This document shows, one piece after another, positions 1 to 10,440 of a DNA stretch of 64,000 nucleotides. The position numbers and the translations under genes were made by a program. The stretch comes from Parasponia andersonii (Eukaryota > Streptophyta > Magnoliopsida > Rosales > Cannabaceae): positions 645,663 through 709,662 of the forward strand of contig JXTB01000074.1 of NCBI GenBank assembly GCA_002914805.1, written 5' to 3'. The notes under the pieces are model-generated. The model worked only from the letters and a program-made list of their open reading frames with translations, was not told the origin of the DNA and ran no database searches. The stretch's first letter is position 1, and each line of letters opens with the position of its first letter.

Positions 1-449
1 AATCGGTTCACAACTTCATCCTGTTGATCCTCATTGGCATACTGGGCCTTGAAAATCCATTCAAAGTCTTCCCAAGTCAAGCCCACTACATCTTGTATCC
101 GTTCCACTGTCTCCCACCAACGAATGGCACTCCCCGTCAAACAGGTAACAGCAAACATAGCCCAAAACTCAACTAGAATACCAAGGGCTAGAAAGTGCCT
201 CTCCATCTCACGCAACCAAGCAATTGCCGTGAGAGCTTCTGGTCTACCATCAAACTACCCTGGCTGGAGCTGCATGAACCATTGGAGATGATCAGCCTGA
301 TCCAACTGACGCTTTCTCGGAGTTGGAGGCTGATAGTCTGGATTGCTCATCTAGACGAATGCCTGCTACATTGCCTCGATCAGATGAGTGAAATCCGAAC
401 GAGGAGGTTCGGCATCCGGCTGTTGCCTCGGAACTCTTCTAGGAGCCAT
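1..449 (-). pseudogene. Ty3/Gypsy gag fragment
   Basis: The minus-strand reading begins at an ATG at 449 and gives a typical plant Gypsy gag N-terminus. It starts MAPRRVPRQQPDAEPPRSDF, is followed by a segment ending with the conserved gag words 'AIRWWE' and 'TWEDFEWIF', and runs off the window edge. It sits just downstream of the primer-binding site, as gag should. It would form the capsid of a retrotransposon particle. It is a fossil, and only its first ~150 residues are in view. Confidence 0.75.
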
Positions 450-563
450 CCTTACAAGTCTGAAACAATATGCCAAACTGTTAGTGCGATAATGATGAAT
501 GCTTGTCATAAAATCAAATTCAATCTAGTTTAATGGTGATACGTTGGAACTGTTAAACTCAAA

Positions 564-575
564 GCTCTGATACCA
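564..575 (-). promoter_or_regulatory. Primer-binding site, initiator tRNA-Met type
   Basis: On the minus strand the 12 bases read TGGTATCAGAGC, the complement of the 3' end of plant initiator methionine tRNA. They lie about 8 bases inside the LTR edge. This is what fixes the orientation and the LTR boundary of the leftmost Gypsy fossil. Confidence 0.85.
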
Positions 576-2760
576 AAAATTTCTGTCAGGACCCAAAACC
601 TGGGCTAGTGGCAAAAGGGGAATTTCACACCTTTGTGAAATTCCTTGATTTATTTGAAAAGTGTCAAAAGTTCTAGTTTTAATAAAAACAGTCCATTTAA
701 ATAAAATAATCAAAATTCTATCTCGTGAACCACTCCCACAGTTCGTATACACCATTAAACATGGATTGAACAATTATTTAAAAATGCAAAATTAAATATA
801 AAACCCAGCATAATCATCATCCACCAAAAGTCAAACATCAGAATGGCATACATAAGTTTGCAGACAAAATAGAAAGCAGTAATCTTGGTTCAATGCTAAT
901 ATAAAACCCAAATAGTCCAAAGACTATGACAACAAACTCCTAGCATTACCAAGAGACGAACTACAATCCAAATGACCTCTTACTCCTCTTAATCACCAAG
1001 ATCGCACCGGACACCACCTGAGGAGGAAGGTAGGGGGTGAGCATAAAATGCCCAGTAGGAAAAACAATTACCTTGATCGAAAACATTTTTGTGATGGAGA
1101 ATTCCTGCATAGTTAGTTTAGTCCAGAACATACATATATATATAATCCAAACCGGAAATCCATATATATATAAAAAGCGGTGTAATCAAAACCATTCAAT
1201 TCATATGCACATGACACAAATGAACCCATACCCATGAGCTCACATCCTCTCATCTGTGGAAACCCAGGATGATGGCACTAAGTGTACCTAACAGCCTGCC
1301 TGATACCTAAGCCCATACCTGGAGGGGACACCTATGTGTCGCCTACCAAACCTGGAGAGGAGACCGAATTGCATACGCCTGCCAAATAGGGAGGTAATCA
1401 GAAGTAACGAAATCCCGCGCGAGTTTACGGACTTTCACCGACGGTGGGGCACGCAATACCACACTATAAATCCACGATGCTAACACGGTGCTCATGTATG
1501 ATCCTATGAGATGTGCAATACAGAACTGAAGTGTGAAAATAGTCATGCTCGGGTTTTTCGGTAAAATCAGTATGCTAGGTTTTTATAGAAAAACGGGCAG
1601 CATAACGGCCCTATTTTTAATATACCCAAAATAACCTGCACTCAGAAAATTCCCAGAGCAATACAATATGTATATCTCATACAACCAATTCCCATCGCAG
1701 ATATTCGAGAAACCAAACTCATATGTTGTAGAAAATAAGTTTTATTCAAAAACGATATAAAACACAGGTAATTGAATCCTTACCTCGCTCGAATAGCAAT
1801 ACCACACTATTGAATCCTCAAGGTGTCGTTAACGATCGCCCGGAGGGTCGGGAACCAATTCCAAGCCCTCGATCGTCCTCTTGCGAAAAACTAACTTCTC
1901 ACCGGAGCTTCAATTCTACAAACCGATCTCTTCACTGAATTCTTAGCACCTAAAATAGCTAGGTTAGATATATAACTTGTCCGATTCGGGCCCGGGCCCA
2001 CACCGGGCCAGTGGCATGCAAAATGAGGCAAAATCTCGACCATCCGATCTCGATTTTCATGCCAATCACTAAACCACACAATATATATATCAAACTTCTC
2101 TATTTTCCGAGTACATTTCAAAAATGAACTCAAAAACACAATCTAATGGCCGGATCAAAAACAACAACCATAAACTGGAAATGCCCAAAAATAGCAACTT
2201 TCAATCCGGGCAAAATGAGGTTGAGATATATATACCTTGATGATCCTTGAGACGAGACGAATCCAACGAGACCGGTTGGAGGTCGAATGGTGGCCGGAAT
2301 CTTCGCCGGCGGTCAAAAATCCGAAATGGCCTCTTTGCGATTTTCCGGCGAACCAGGCGGCGGCAGCGAGCGACGAGGGGCGGGGGAGCTTCAACGCGGC
2401 CTGGCGAGTCGACACCGATCGGTGGCACGGGCGGACGATGGCTGGCGGTGGTCTTGCGGCCTTCTGGGTGGTGCAGCCGAGAGAGAGAAGAGAGAGAAAT
2501 CAGGGGAGAGGAGAGAGAAGAGAGAGAGAGAGAAGAAAGAGACCGTGCACGTGGCCCTGTCTTATAGGGCCATGCAATTTTTCAAAAATTGCACATAAGT
2601 CCCCAAAATCTCAAATCTCTATCAATCTAGTCCCCCAAAATTTGTAATTTAGTCCCTCTGTACAAAACTTTTGCAAATTTATCCCCACAATATTATATAA
2701 AAAAAATGGTAAAATGTCCAAGTTACCCTCGAAAATTCCTAGTTTTTACACAAAAAGCAT

Positions 2761-4700
2761 GTGATATTAGATATTTTTTGAATTAATATAATGATATTTT
2801 TCTATTTGAATTTGTACATAATTTTTATATCTTTAAATAGCATAAAATCCTTAGTTTATTAATGTGGCCACAAATTTAATATATAAGTGTTATACTCATA
2901 AGGATTAAATTTGTGAATAATAAACTAAATATAGTCGATAATAATTAATTAAAGTATATGATCTTTAATTAATTATAATTAGTACGGTTCATTAACATTG
3001 AGAATGTAATAATCTTATTCAGACTATTGATGTATTGACATCATAATGGAAGTACTCTATATAATTTGATTCAATAGGATTTGACCACACATCATTTGAA
3101 TCTCACATAAATTCTATTATATGTTGAGAGTTCAAATAATATCACTAGATGATCATATGTAAATCAATCTTAATCCTGAGTAGTTATAGACTCCTCTTTC
3201 TAACATTATATTCTTTAACATATTTGTTAAGGTTTGTTTTTCTAAACATATTGAATCACTTGTATCTTAGGAACATAATAACATAAATAGTTGGAAATGT
3301 GACTTACAGATATAGATTTCATTTTTTCTATAAGGAAGTTAGAAAGATAATTCCCTTGTGATTGATTCTGGTCTTAAACAATTTGAGCACTCAATTTATA
3401 GTAGATTTATAAATTAATTATTCATTAGAGAATCAATGGTACATAAAGACAAAGATATTATTGAAGAGGTAAACGAAGCATTACCTAACTCTGATCATGA
3501 ATTATCTATGGAAGGTTGAACTATATGTAATGATTAAATCAATGAGTTGCTCGTTATTTTTTGAGTAATTTTATTCTATAACTTCAAGAGTGCAATTCCA
3601 GATTTTTAGTGGAATACTATTAGAATTAATAAATTAGACAAATTAATTAAATAGTTTAATTAATTGTCATAATTTATTGGAGCTTGATTTACAGGTTCAT
3701 AGATCTCCAACTCCATCTCTTACAAACACTATACTAGAAATTACACAATTTCTGTTACTACTCACTATATCAAGAAAACTAGTTTATCTATTTTTAATTA
3801 ATAATTTTTATTAATTAATTAATTAATTTTAAGTTGATGGAGAGTAAAATTCCAAGAAACTTACTAAAAATTTGGAACATTTTGGAATGTTACGAACACG
3901 TTATTTTAACCCATTTGATGGGCTAATGTAAATTAGCTAAGAAGATTATACATAGGTCTTCTTTTAGTCATATATATATATATTAGTTTATTAAATTAAT
4001 ATTATATTATATATACGAAGTTTAGATGAAACTACTTGGGTGACTTATTAGAAACCTAAAGTTAAGGCCAAGTTTTCTAAATACATATTAATATAATTAA
4101 ATTTTATTCATTTATTAGTTTAATATTCATATATATATATATGAAGAAGTAGCCTAAGATAAAAAAATAAAGAGTAGTACGTATCATTTTCCTACAAATA
4201 ATTTCAAAATTAGAGTGAAAAAAAAAAGTTTTCTTATTCTCTCTGGAAACTATTCTTATAATTTTATGTGTTCTTATAATTTTATGTGTTGAAAATATTG
4301 CTTGTGTTTAAAAGTGTGAGTTTGAGAAACTACATGCAATATCCTTACATTCAATCAGTTGTATTTAAATTTAGATTGAAAGATCGTAATTTAGAAAATA
4401 GAGAAGTTAAAATCTACTGATGAATATATGATTTATTCTCTTTGTATATTCTCTGTTTTCTATAAATTAAAGTTATGGAATTATATAGTTAATTGTTTTG
4501 AAATTTTTTTTGAACCTTTCTTAACTAAACTTCCGCTGCAAATTTGATTTCAAAACTAATGTAGTAATGTTAAGGGTTCTCAGAATCCTTATCTTTTTAA
4601 TTGTAAAGTCAATTGGAGCTTTTCCTTCATTTACTTACGCTGCTACCGTCTGCGTTCTTCTAAATAATATTTACTCATACGCACTTACATTCATAATCAT
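2761..4700. other. AT-rich non-coding stretch, probable old Copia LTR
   Basis: No gene is visible. About 3540-3720 and 4130-4570 look like the central and terminal parts of a plant Copia LTR: a 'TATTGGAGCTTGATTTACAG'-type segment near 3677, a purine-rich run near 4210, and a 'TTCCGCTGCAAATTTG' tail near 4530 that parallels the tail of the better preserved Copia LTR at 13.9 kb. I could not fix TG/CA ends or a target duplication, so the call stays tentative. Short AT microsatellites occur at about 3970 and 4130. Confidence 0.35.
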
Positions 4701-4817
4701 ACAATAAAAAATTCATCAACATCATACTATAATACAGTATTAAACTCGACATGCCAAACCAAACAATGATGAATCAAAGAATTAATGATATTAATATTGT
4801 GAGTGACTTCATAATGT

Positions 4818-6897
4818 TCATGGAAGTGTCTGCCCATGTTGTGCAGGCACAATCTTCTTCCAGAACCAGTGTTTTGTCCACACACAAGCCATCTCTTCAA
4901 TAGGAACACCGTTAGTCTCAGGCAGGAACAGATAAACAAAGACGGTCGAGGCAGTGATGCAGCCCGCATAAAAAAGAAAGAGTCCAAATCTTAAGGGACA
5001 GAGTAGAGGAAGGAAAGAGTCGGCGACAAGTAATGTAAACAGAAGGTTCACAGCCACTGTAATGCTTTGTCCAGCTGATCTTACTTCCAATGGGAATATT
5101 TCACTTGGTATTGTCCAGCCAAGGGGACCCCATGACCATCCGAAAGCCAGAGCAGAGATGCATATGAGAACCATCACTAGTATCGATAAGCTTTTCGATA
5201 GATGCTGATGATCTCCTAGCTTTCCCTTCAAGATCACCGCAATAATGACCTGTTTGACATCGAAGATGTTGAACAAAGTTAATTGGAAATCATGGTAAAA
5301 AATAAGATACTACATAATTAATTTACTCTGGTTCTATGGCTTCAATGGAATGAAGATTTACCTGGCATATAATCATGAGTATTCCACCACTGATGAGTAG
5401 AGCTCTCCTACCTAATCTATCTACTATTCCCATAGATAACAGTGTTGATGAAACAAGAGCTGCTCCAATCATAAGCGACGAATAGAAGGAAGCTTTTTCT
5501 CCGAACCCCATGTTTCGTAGCAAGATTGATGCGTAATAGAGCAGAGAATTGATGCCTGCGAGGGCCTGGAACATTGGCATGAGGATCGCCATAACCAGCT
5601 GAGGCCTGTTCCTTTTCCAGAAAATGCTTATAAAGGGGCGCTTAACTGTGCTGGCAGATTGACCTGCAGCCACTATGTCTTGAACCTCTGCCTCTACATT
5701 TTCGGTCCCTCTGAGCTTCTGTAGGACATGTCTCCCTTTATCTTCCGATCCTCGTTGAATTAAGCTGTTGGGTGTTTCGGGCAGGAATTTTACTCCAACT
5801 GTCATCAAGAAGGCAAGAAATGCAACCATCCCAAAAGAGATAGTAATGCCCTTATAGTCAGTCCAACGCCGTTCTTCGGGGACTCGAGTTACGTAGTTGA
5901 CAATGTTTGCTATCAGGATTCCAAGGGCGATTGCTAACTGAAACATAAAGCTGAAGCCTCCTCTGAATTGTGCTGGAGCTATCTCTGATAGATATAGTGG
6001 AATTGCCTTTACACAATCAAGAGGACAAACTTAGTTTAGTACTACGGAAAAACACGGCCTCCATATCTAAATTGTACATTTATCTACTTTGCGACGCAAA
6101 AATAAGTCAGTCTGTGCCATGCCAATGAATCATGCTTTAGATACCTGAGTCCCAAATCCGATGCCTAAACCCGCGATGACTCGACCAACGAGGATGCCAA
6201 GCTGGTCTGGTCCATATTGGACAATCTGTGGAACAATGGCAATTAGAGCTGCTCCAATACCAAAACAGACTCCACTGATGATTATGCTCCTTCTTCGTCC
6301 ATATTTCCTTGTCACAGGTGAAGCAATCAGCGATGCGATTATGCCGGGGATGTACAGAGGAGGGAGATATCCAGCATCCATTCCTGCTCCATCCCTGCAA
6401 TAGTGGTCTAAATAGTGCTCATTGCTGTACACTAGCTCCTCGTAGAGGTCGGCGATGCCTTCGTTTAATGTAAGTCCACCTTGTAAGTTATTAGTAAAGT
6501 TATTAGTGAATCATTTCATGGTGCTTACACTTCCCTTATTCCACCATATCACAAGCAAAAGCATATATGTATATGCACAAGTTTGTATCAAAGCCTAATA
6601 TACTTTGGAAAAGTTAGCATTGTATCATAGTAAAATGATTACCTTCTTATGTTGCATTAATGGATTGAATTGCCCACAAAAATCATGTGAAGGCTAATGT
6701 TTTTTTTTTTTTTTTGATACTATTGTTTATTGAAGTAGACGGAAACTTTGAACGAGGAAAATTAGGAAAAGGGTACCTGGAATTCCAACATAACCGAATA
6801 TGAATCCTCCAATTGAAGCAATAACGCAGGTAACAATAAGATGAGCCGTGACCTTCCCTTGGTATGGCTCTGCTTTCTGTATGGCCAAACCAACCAT
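4818..6897 (-). CDS. Monosaccharide/H+ symporter, STP (sugar transport protein) family
   Basis: A four-exon host gene on the minus strand: exons 6777-6897, 6145-6479, 5362-6006 and 4818-5249. All three introns (297, 138, 112 bases) have GT-AG ends and phases match, giving 510 residues, the usual STP length. STPs are 12-helix plasma-membrane carriers of the major facilitator superfamily that import hexoses with protons. Visible family marks: RKYGRR (loop 2-3), GRVIAGLGIG (helix 4, Arg140), PLYLSEIAPAQFRGG, PETPNSL, DRLGRR, GWSWGPLGW (Trp412), PSEIFPLEVRSAGQ, Asn435, PETNGVPIEEM and a C-terminal HWFW. Both lid cysteines known from Arabidopsis STP10 (Cys77, Cys449) are present as Cys68 and Cys451. 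Odd points: the helix-1 motif FGYD(I/L)GISGG reads FGYVGIPGG, so the proton-coupling Asp (STP10 Asp42) is absent, and the positions of STP10 Gln296 and Asn332 are Ala300 and Leu336. The start is the first ATG after the leader and precedes helix 1 by about 20 residues, as in the family. Transport activity is therefore uncertain. Confidence 0.93.
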
Positions 6898-6962
6898 CTC
6901 CAAACTGTGCTTTTCTTTCTCAAACCTTAAGCAATATTTGAGCTAATGGAGAATTCTCTCTT

Positions 6963-6985
6963 CTCTCTCTCTCTCTCTCTCTCTC
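6963..6985 (-). repeat. CT/GA microsatellite in the transporter 5' leader
   Basis: An uninterrupted CT run on the plus strand reads as GA on the transcript strand, 66-88 bases upstream of the transporter ATG. GA/CT-rich leaders are common in plant genes and can affect promoter strength. Whether this one does is inference. Confidence 0.8.
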
Positions 6986-7022
6986 AAAAACTTGGTTATA
7001 AGAACCTTTGACATCTAATATC

Positions 7023-7030
7023 TATTTATA
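7023..7030 (-). promoter_or_regulatory. TATA box of the sugar transporter
   Basis: The minus strand reads TATAAATA at 7030-7023, 126 bases upstream of the transporter ATG. This predicts a transcription start near 6995 and a leader of about 100 bases containing the GA run. Position and sequence fit a plant core promoter. Confidence 0.7.
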
Positions 7031-7095
7031 GTCACGTCTATCTATACATTTTAGAATGATTAATCCATACAGACCAAAAAAGAAAAAAAGACAAC

Positions 7096-7324
7096 TTGAC
7101 CGAAAATGAAGTTGCGTTCATCTCAGTCAAAGTTGTAATTAGTAGACGAATTGAACAAACATCATTTTCAGTTAAGTTGTCATTAGTAATAGTAGAGATC
7201 CACTTGAAGGGTTTTAAATATTGACGTCATCCAAATTGGACTGCAGAAATGTCTACAAGGAAAGACACGCTTTGGGTCCACGCAAAAAGGCATGAGCTGT
7301 CATATTGGTCAAGTATTTGACCAA
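7096..7324. promoter_or_regulatory. W-box cluster upstream of the sugar transporter
   Basis: Four copies of the WRKY core TTGAC(C/T) lie upstream of the TATA box: TTGACC at 7096-7101, AGTCAA (the reverse) at 7125-7130, and an inverted pair GGTCAA/TTGACC at 7307-7322 inside the perfect 8-base-arm palindrome TTGGTCAA-gtat-TTGACCAA (7305-7324). WRKY factors bind such sites in defence and stress responses, and some STP genes are stress-induced. Regulation here is inferred from the sites only. Confidence 0.5.
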
Positions 7325-8448
7325 ACCAAGTACGGAAATCAAATCCACTGAAAAACAAAAAGAATTGTGTACGTTCGATGGACCAAATTGGATAAGATTA
7401 GGAGTATTTAATTTCAATTTTTTATTGGGATTCATAGATATACTATTAACTCTGACCCACTTTTGGATTTTTATAGCCGAATGGCACGTATCAATACCTG
7501 TTGAGTATTGGTTTCCGACCTCTACATGTACCTTTTTTTCTCGCAACCATATCTGAAGCATTAAATTCGAAAATCTAGAATAAAAACCAAATAATTGTTC
7601 CCAGTCCTAACTTTCAACCAATAAAGATCAAATGCCAATTGATTTCAACGAAGATTGAAGTTTGGCCGATCTCAATGAACATCGAAAATCCGTCGTTCTC
7701 AACGAAGATCGAAAGTCCGAAAGGTATACTAACTTTAATTCATGACTTGCCTGATTCATTTGTATTTAAAGAAACGATAGATACAATTTTTTTATTTGAT
7801 TGTCTTTACTGTAAACACTAATATTTACAATTGAATTTATAAGTTCCATGACCACTTATAACTTTGTGTTCAGAAAAAATTAGTTAATTTGATTTACGGG
7901 TTAGACTTATGAGAGTTACAAAGATCAAATCTTGATCTAGTTTTGATTTCTTTGCAAAAGAATAAAAAATTAATAAAATTATAGATTTTAGTAAAGACTA
8001 GAGAGAGAGAATATAATGGAATGGTATAAAGAAGAAGATCCTTACCGGCAAATAAGAGGTATTTTATAAATATTGAACTCTATTAAATAATTAATAATTC
8101 TATTTGGGCAGGCCAATTATAATAGGATACTTATTAAATAATGCTTAATACAAATAATTTGATAATTATAAATAATAATTACCACTTTTTTGAACCAGAG
8201 GACTCATAAAAACATAAATAGCTTTAAGACGATACATAGGCATTAGAATAAGCCGAACCAATTTTACCTTCAATAATTAGCCCCCACTCCTTAGTAGGTA
8301 AGGAGTAGTACAAGTCAAACCTTCATTTCTTCTTGTAATTCTTTTTTTGCTTTTTTTAAAAAAAAAAAATAGCAAATCAATGTATAAATCAATTGAGTTT
8401 GAAAATCAAACTTGTAAGAAATGAAATTTAGTCTTTATTTATTCTATG
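7325..8448. other. Intergenic, nothing recognised
   Basis: AT-rich sequence with only short, composition-driven frames on either strand. I see no domain, RNA gene or clear repeat ends. A poly-T/poly-A pair lies at about 8340-8370. Confidence 0.6.
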
Positions 8449-8774
8449 GCTTCCGGAACTTATTAAGAATGAGATAGAATTGGAGTTCTCAGAATTTATT
8501 TGGAACAGAGAGGAATTAGCTCTCTCAATTATTTACTATACACTTTACTAAGAGGATTTAAAAGCACTCATCGGAAAGAAAAGCTCCTGGAACTCATTGA
8601 AAATGAGGAGGAATCAAAGCTCTCGGCTATCTATCATACACTTTACTAAAATAATTTAAAAGAACTCATCAGAGAAGGGGCTCCCGGAACTCATTAGGAA
8701 CAAGGAAGAATTAGAGCTCTCGACTATTATCGTTCTCTGTGTTGGGAGGATTTTCGTACACTCATGGAAGAGTG
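8449..8774 (+). repeat. Three degenerate ~97-base tandem units
   Basis: Units start with GCTTCCGGAACTTATT (8449), GCTCCTGGAACTCATT (8583) and GCTCCCGGAACTCATT (8680). Each continues through a GAGGAATTAGCTCTC-like segment, and the first two through CATACACTTTACTAA and TTAAAAGCACTCATC-like parts. The first unit is longer because it holds a partial inner duplication. Function is unknown. Confidence 0.65.
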
Positions 8775-9427
8775 CTTCTTTTAGACATTATATTATGTTT
8801 GAAATAAATATTTCAATTTTCATTACAATTTTAAGTTGACAAAGTACACATTATTGAATCAAGCATTACTGAGAAAAAAAAGTGTAACAACTTTTCAAGA
8901 TGTAAAATTAAAATAAGCCTAACATTTATTGTAATGAAGTAAGGAATAAACAACAAACATAAAAATATACTAGGATGCTAAACATAACTATATCAACAAA
9001 CCATGATTAAATTAGATATATCAATTACTTAAGCAATTCAAACGAATCAAACAATTCAAGAATTGTTTCAACTAACACAAAGAGTTCAAACATACCAAAT
9101 AATCGCCAATCAATTAATTCAATCAAATCAATCACGCCATACAATCCAAATCAATCAATTCAATTGCATTAATCAAATCACATTTCCATTTATTTAACCT
9201 AAACAAGAAAATATAAAACAAAGCATTCCAATCAAAAATAAATTTGAGACAAACAATAAAATTTAATTCACATAGTTTAAGGCGATTAAGCTCCAAAAAT
9301 GTTGATCTAATCAAATTAAATAATTCAAGCCAATCAAATAGCAAACAAATGAATCCAATCAAACTAAACAATTCAAGTCAAAAACCAAATAGAATGAAGG
9401 TATTTGATGTCTATGGCAGCTATATGG
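8775..9427. other. Intergenic, G-poor stretch
   Basis: No gene is supported. From about 8990 to 9400 the plus strand is strikingly poor in G and built of AATCAA/CAATTCAA-like words, which produces spurious Asn/Ile/Leu-rich frames on both strands. It ends where the Copia LTR begins. Confidence 0.55.
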
Positions 9428-9697
9428 TGTTGGTTATAATTTATAAAAAAATGACAAAATCAAAGATAAGGGAAAACATGGAAAACAAAGTTTTTTTCAG
9501 ATTATAGTTTTTTATAAAAACTTTTTAGGATCTTTGTTATGGTTTAAACACATAAAAGAAATTGTGAACTTTAATCAATAAGTCTTCCTTCGTATATACT
9601 AAGCTTGTAACTGCAGAGGTGTATGAGCACCTCGATCTTAATCAAACTCCAAATGAGAATCTAAGAACTCCAATAGCCTTCAATGGTGCCTCTAAGA

Positions 9698-9700
<3 letters not shown>

Positions 9701-9739
<39 letters not shown>
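9701..9739 (+). repeat. (TC)n microsatellite
   Basis: About 20 uninterrupted TC units lie inside the left Copia LTR. The corresponding place in the right LTR (about 26740) has only a short TTTCTTTCTCTC run, so the expansion happened after insertion. Confidence 0.9.
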
Positions 9740-9743
<4 letters not shown>

Positions 9744-10440
9744 TCAGTTTTTTGTGCAGCCACCAAACTTATGCTTCAATCAATCTAAAATTACTAAAAA
9801 TTGAGTGGGCTCCCTAAGGAGGAAACTCGGCCAGCCCTAGGTGCCATTGGCTAGTCAAATTTCACTCCTATTTTGGCAGTGTGGTGGGCCAAGAGGCTTA
9901 CCTCTCAATCCGACCTTTTTCTCCCTTTTGTATAATTGTTCAAAAAATTATTTGAACCCAACTGATCTTATGCCCAAGATGTTAGTGTGGGTTAGGGACC
10001 CAAATAGACCTATTTAATTCATGCTCCAATTGATAAGGACCCAGTTACAATTAACTCTTAATATAAGTGGACTTGTACTATTACTTATGGACTTATACCA
10101 CTAAAGGTCCAAACAGCACTCTTGAATTAATTAAATATCATAAAATACGTTATAATTAAAATTATGTCAATTAGATAATTAACATTTACATATGTATTCC
10201 CATATGAATACCGATAATTGGAGATAAGTAAAATTATCGATTTCCTCTTCTAATTATATCTTTCAATTCCTTAACACAAGACTATCTCTAATGGATGGCT
10301 AGACTTACAAAAGGTCTTCAATTAATAAAATATCTAATTTTATTAATTAGCCAATGTTTAAATCATCTAAGCTCATATAGCTCCTCAAGGCAGTATTCAC
10401 TTTATAAGCATATGTTTCTAATGCTGATAATAATAATGTC

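Larger units (their letters stand above)
1..2760 (-). mobile_element. Ty3/Gypsy LTR retrotransposon fossil, 5' end (LTR + primer site + gag start)
   Basis: Read on the minus strand this is the 5' end of a Ty3/Gypsy element leaving the window on the left. In order from the right come an LTR, a primer-binding site and the start of gag. The LTR edge next to the primer site is at 584 (plus-strand TGTCAGGACCC). Its outer edge is uncertain, near 2760 (…AAAAAGCA), because no second LTR is visible to compare. The block 2230-2560 is locally GC- and purine-rich and holds overlapping short frames, which fits a transcribed LTR/leader better than a gene. A TATA-like CCTATAAGACAGG reads on the minus strand near 2560. 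The element is broken. Age cannot be estimated from one LTR. Confidence 0.65.

Noticed and set aside
564-575. tRNA-like sequence near 565, 14002 and 51345
   Set aside because: Only the 12-base complement of the initiator tRNA-Met 3' end is present, i.e. retroelement primer sites, not tRNA genes.
2201-2647. Overlapping 75-136-residue frames in a GC/purine-rich patch
   Set aside because: They occur on both strands over the same bases, are composition-driven (Arg/Glu/Gly runs) and lie within the LTR/leader of a Gypsy element. No domain.
6161-6403. 80-residue plus-strand frame across the transporter's second exon
   Set aside because: It is the complement of well-supported STP coding sequence and has no features of its own.
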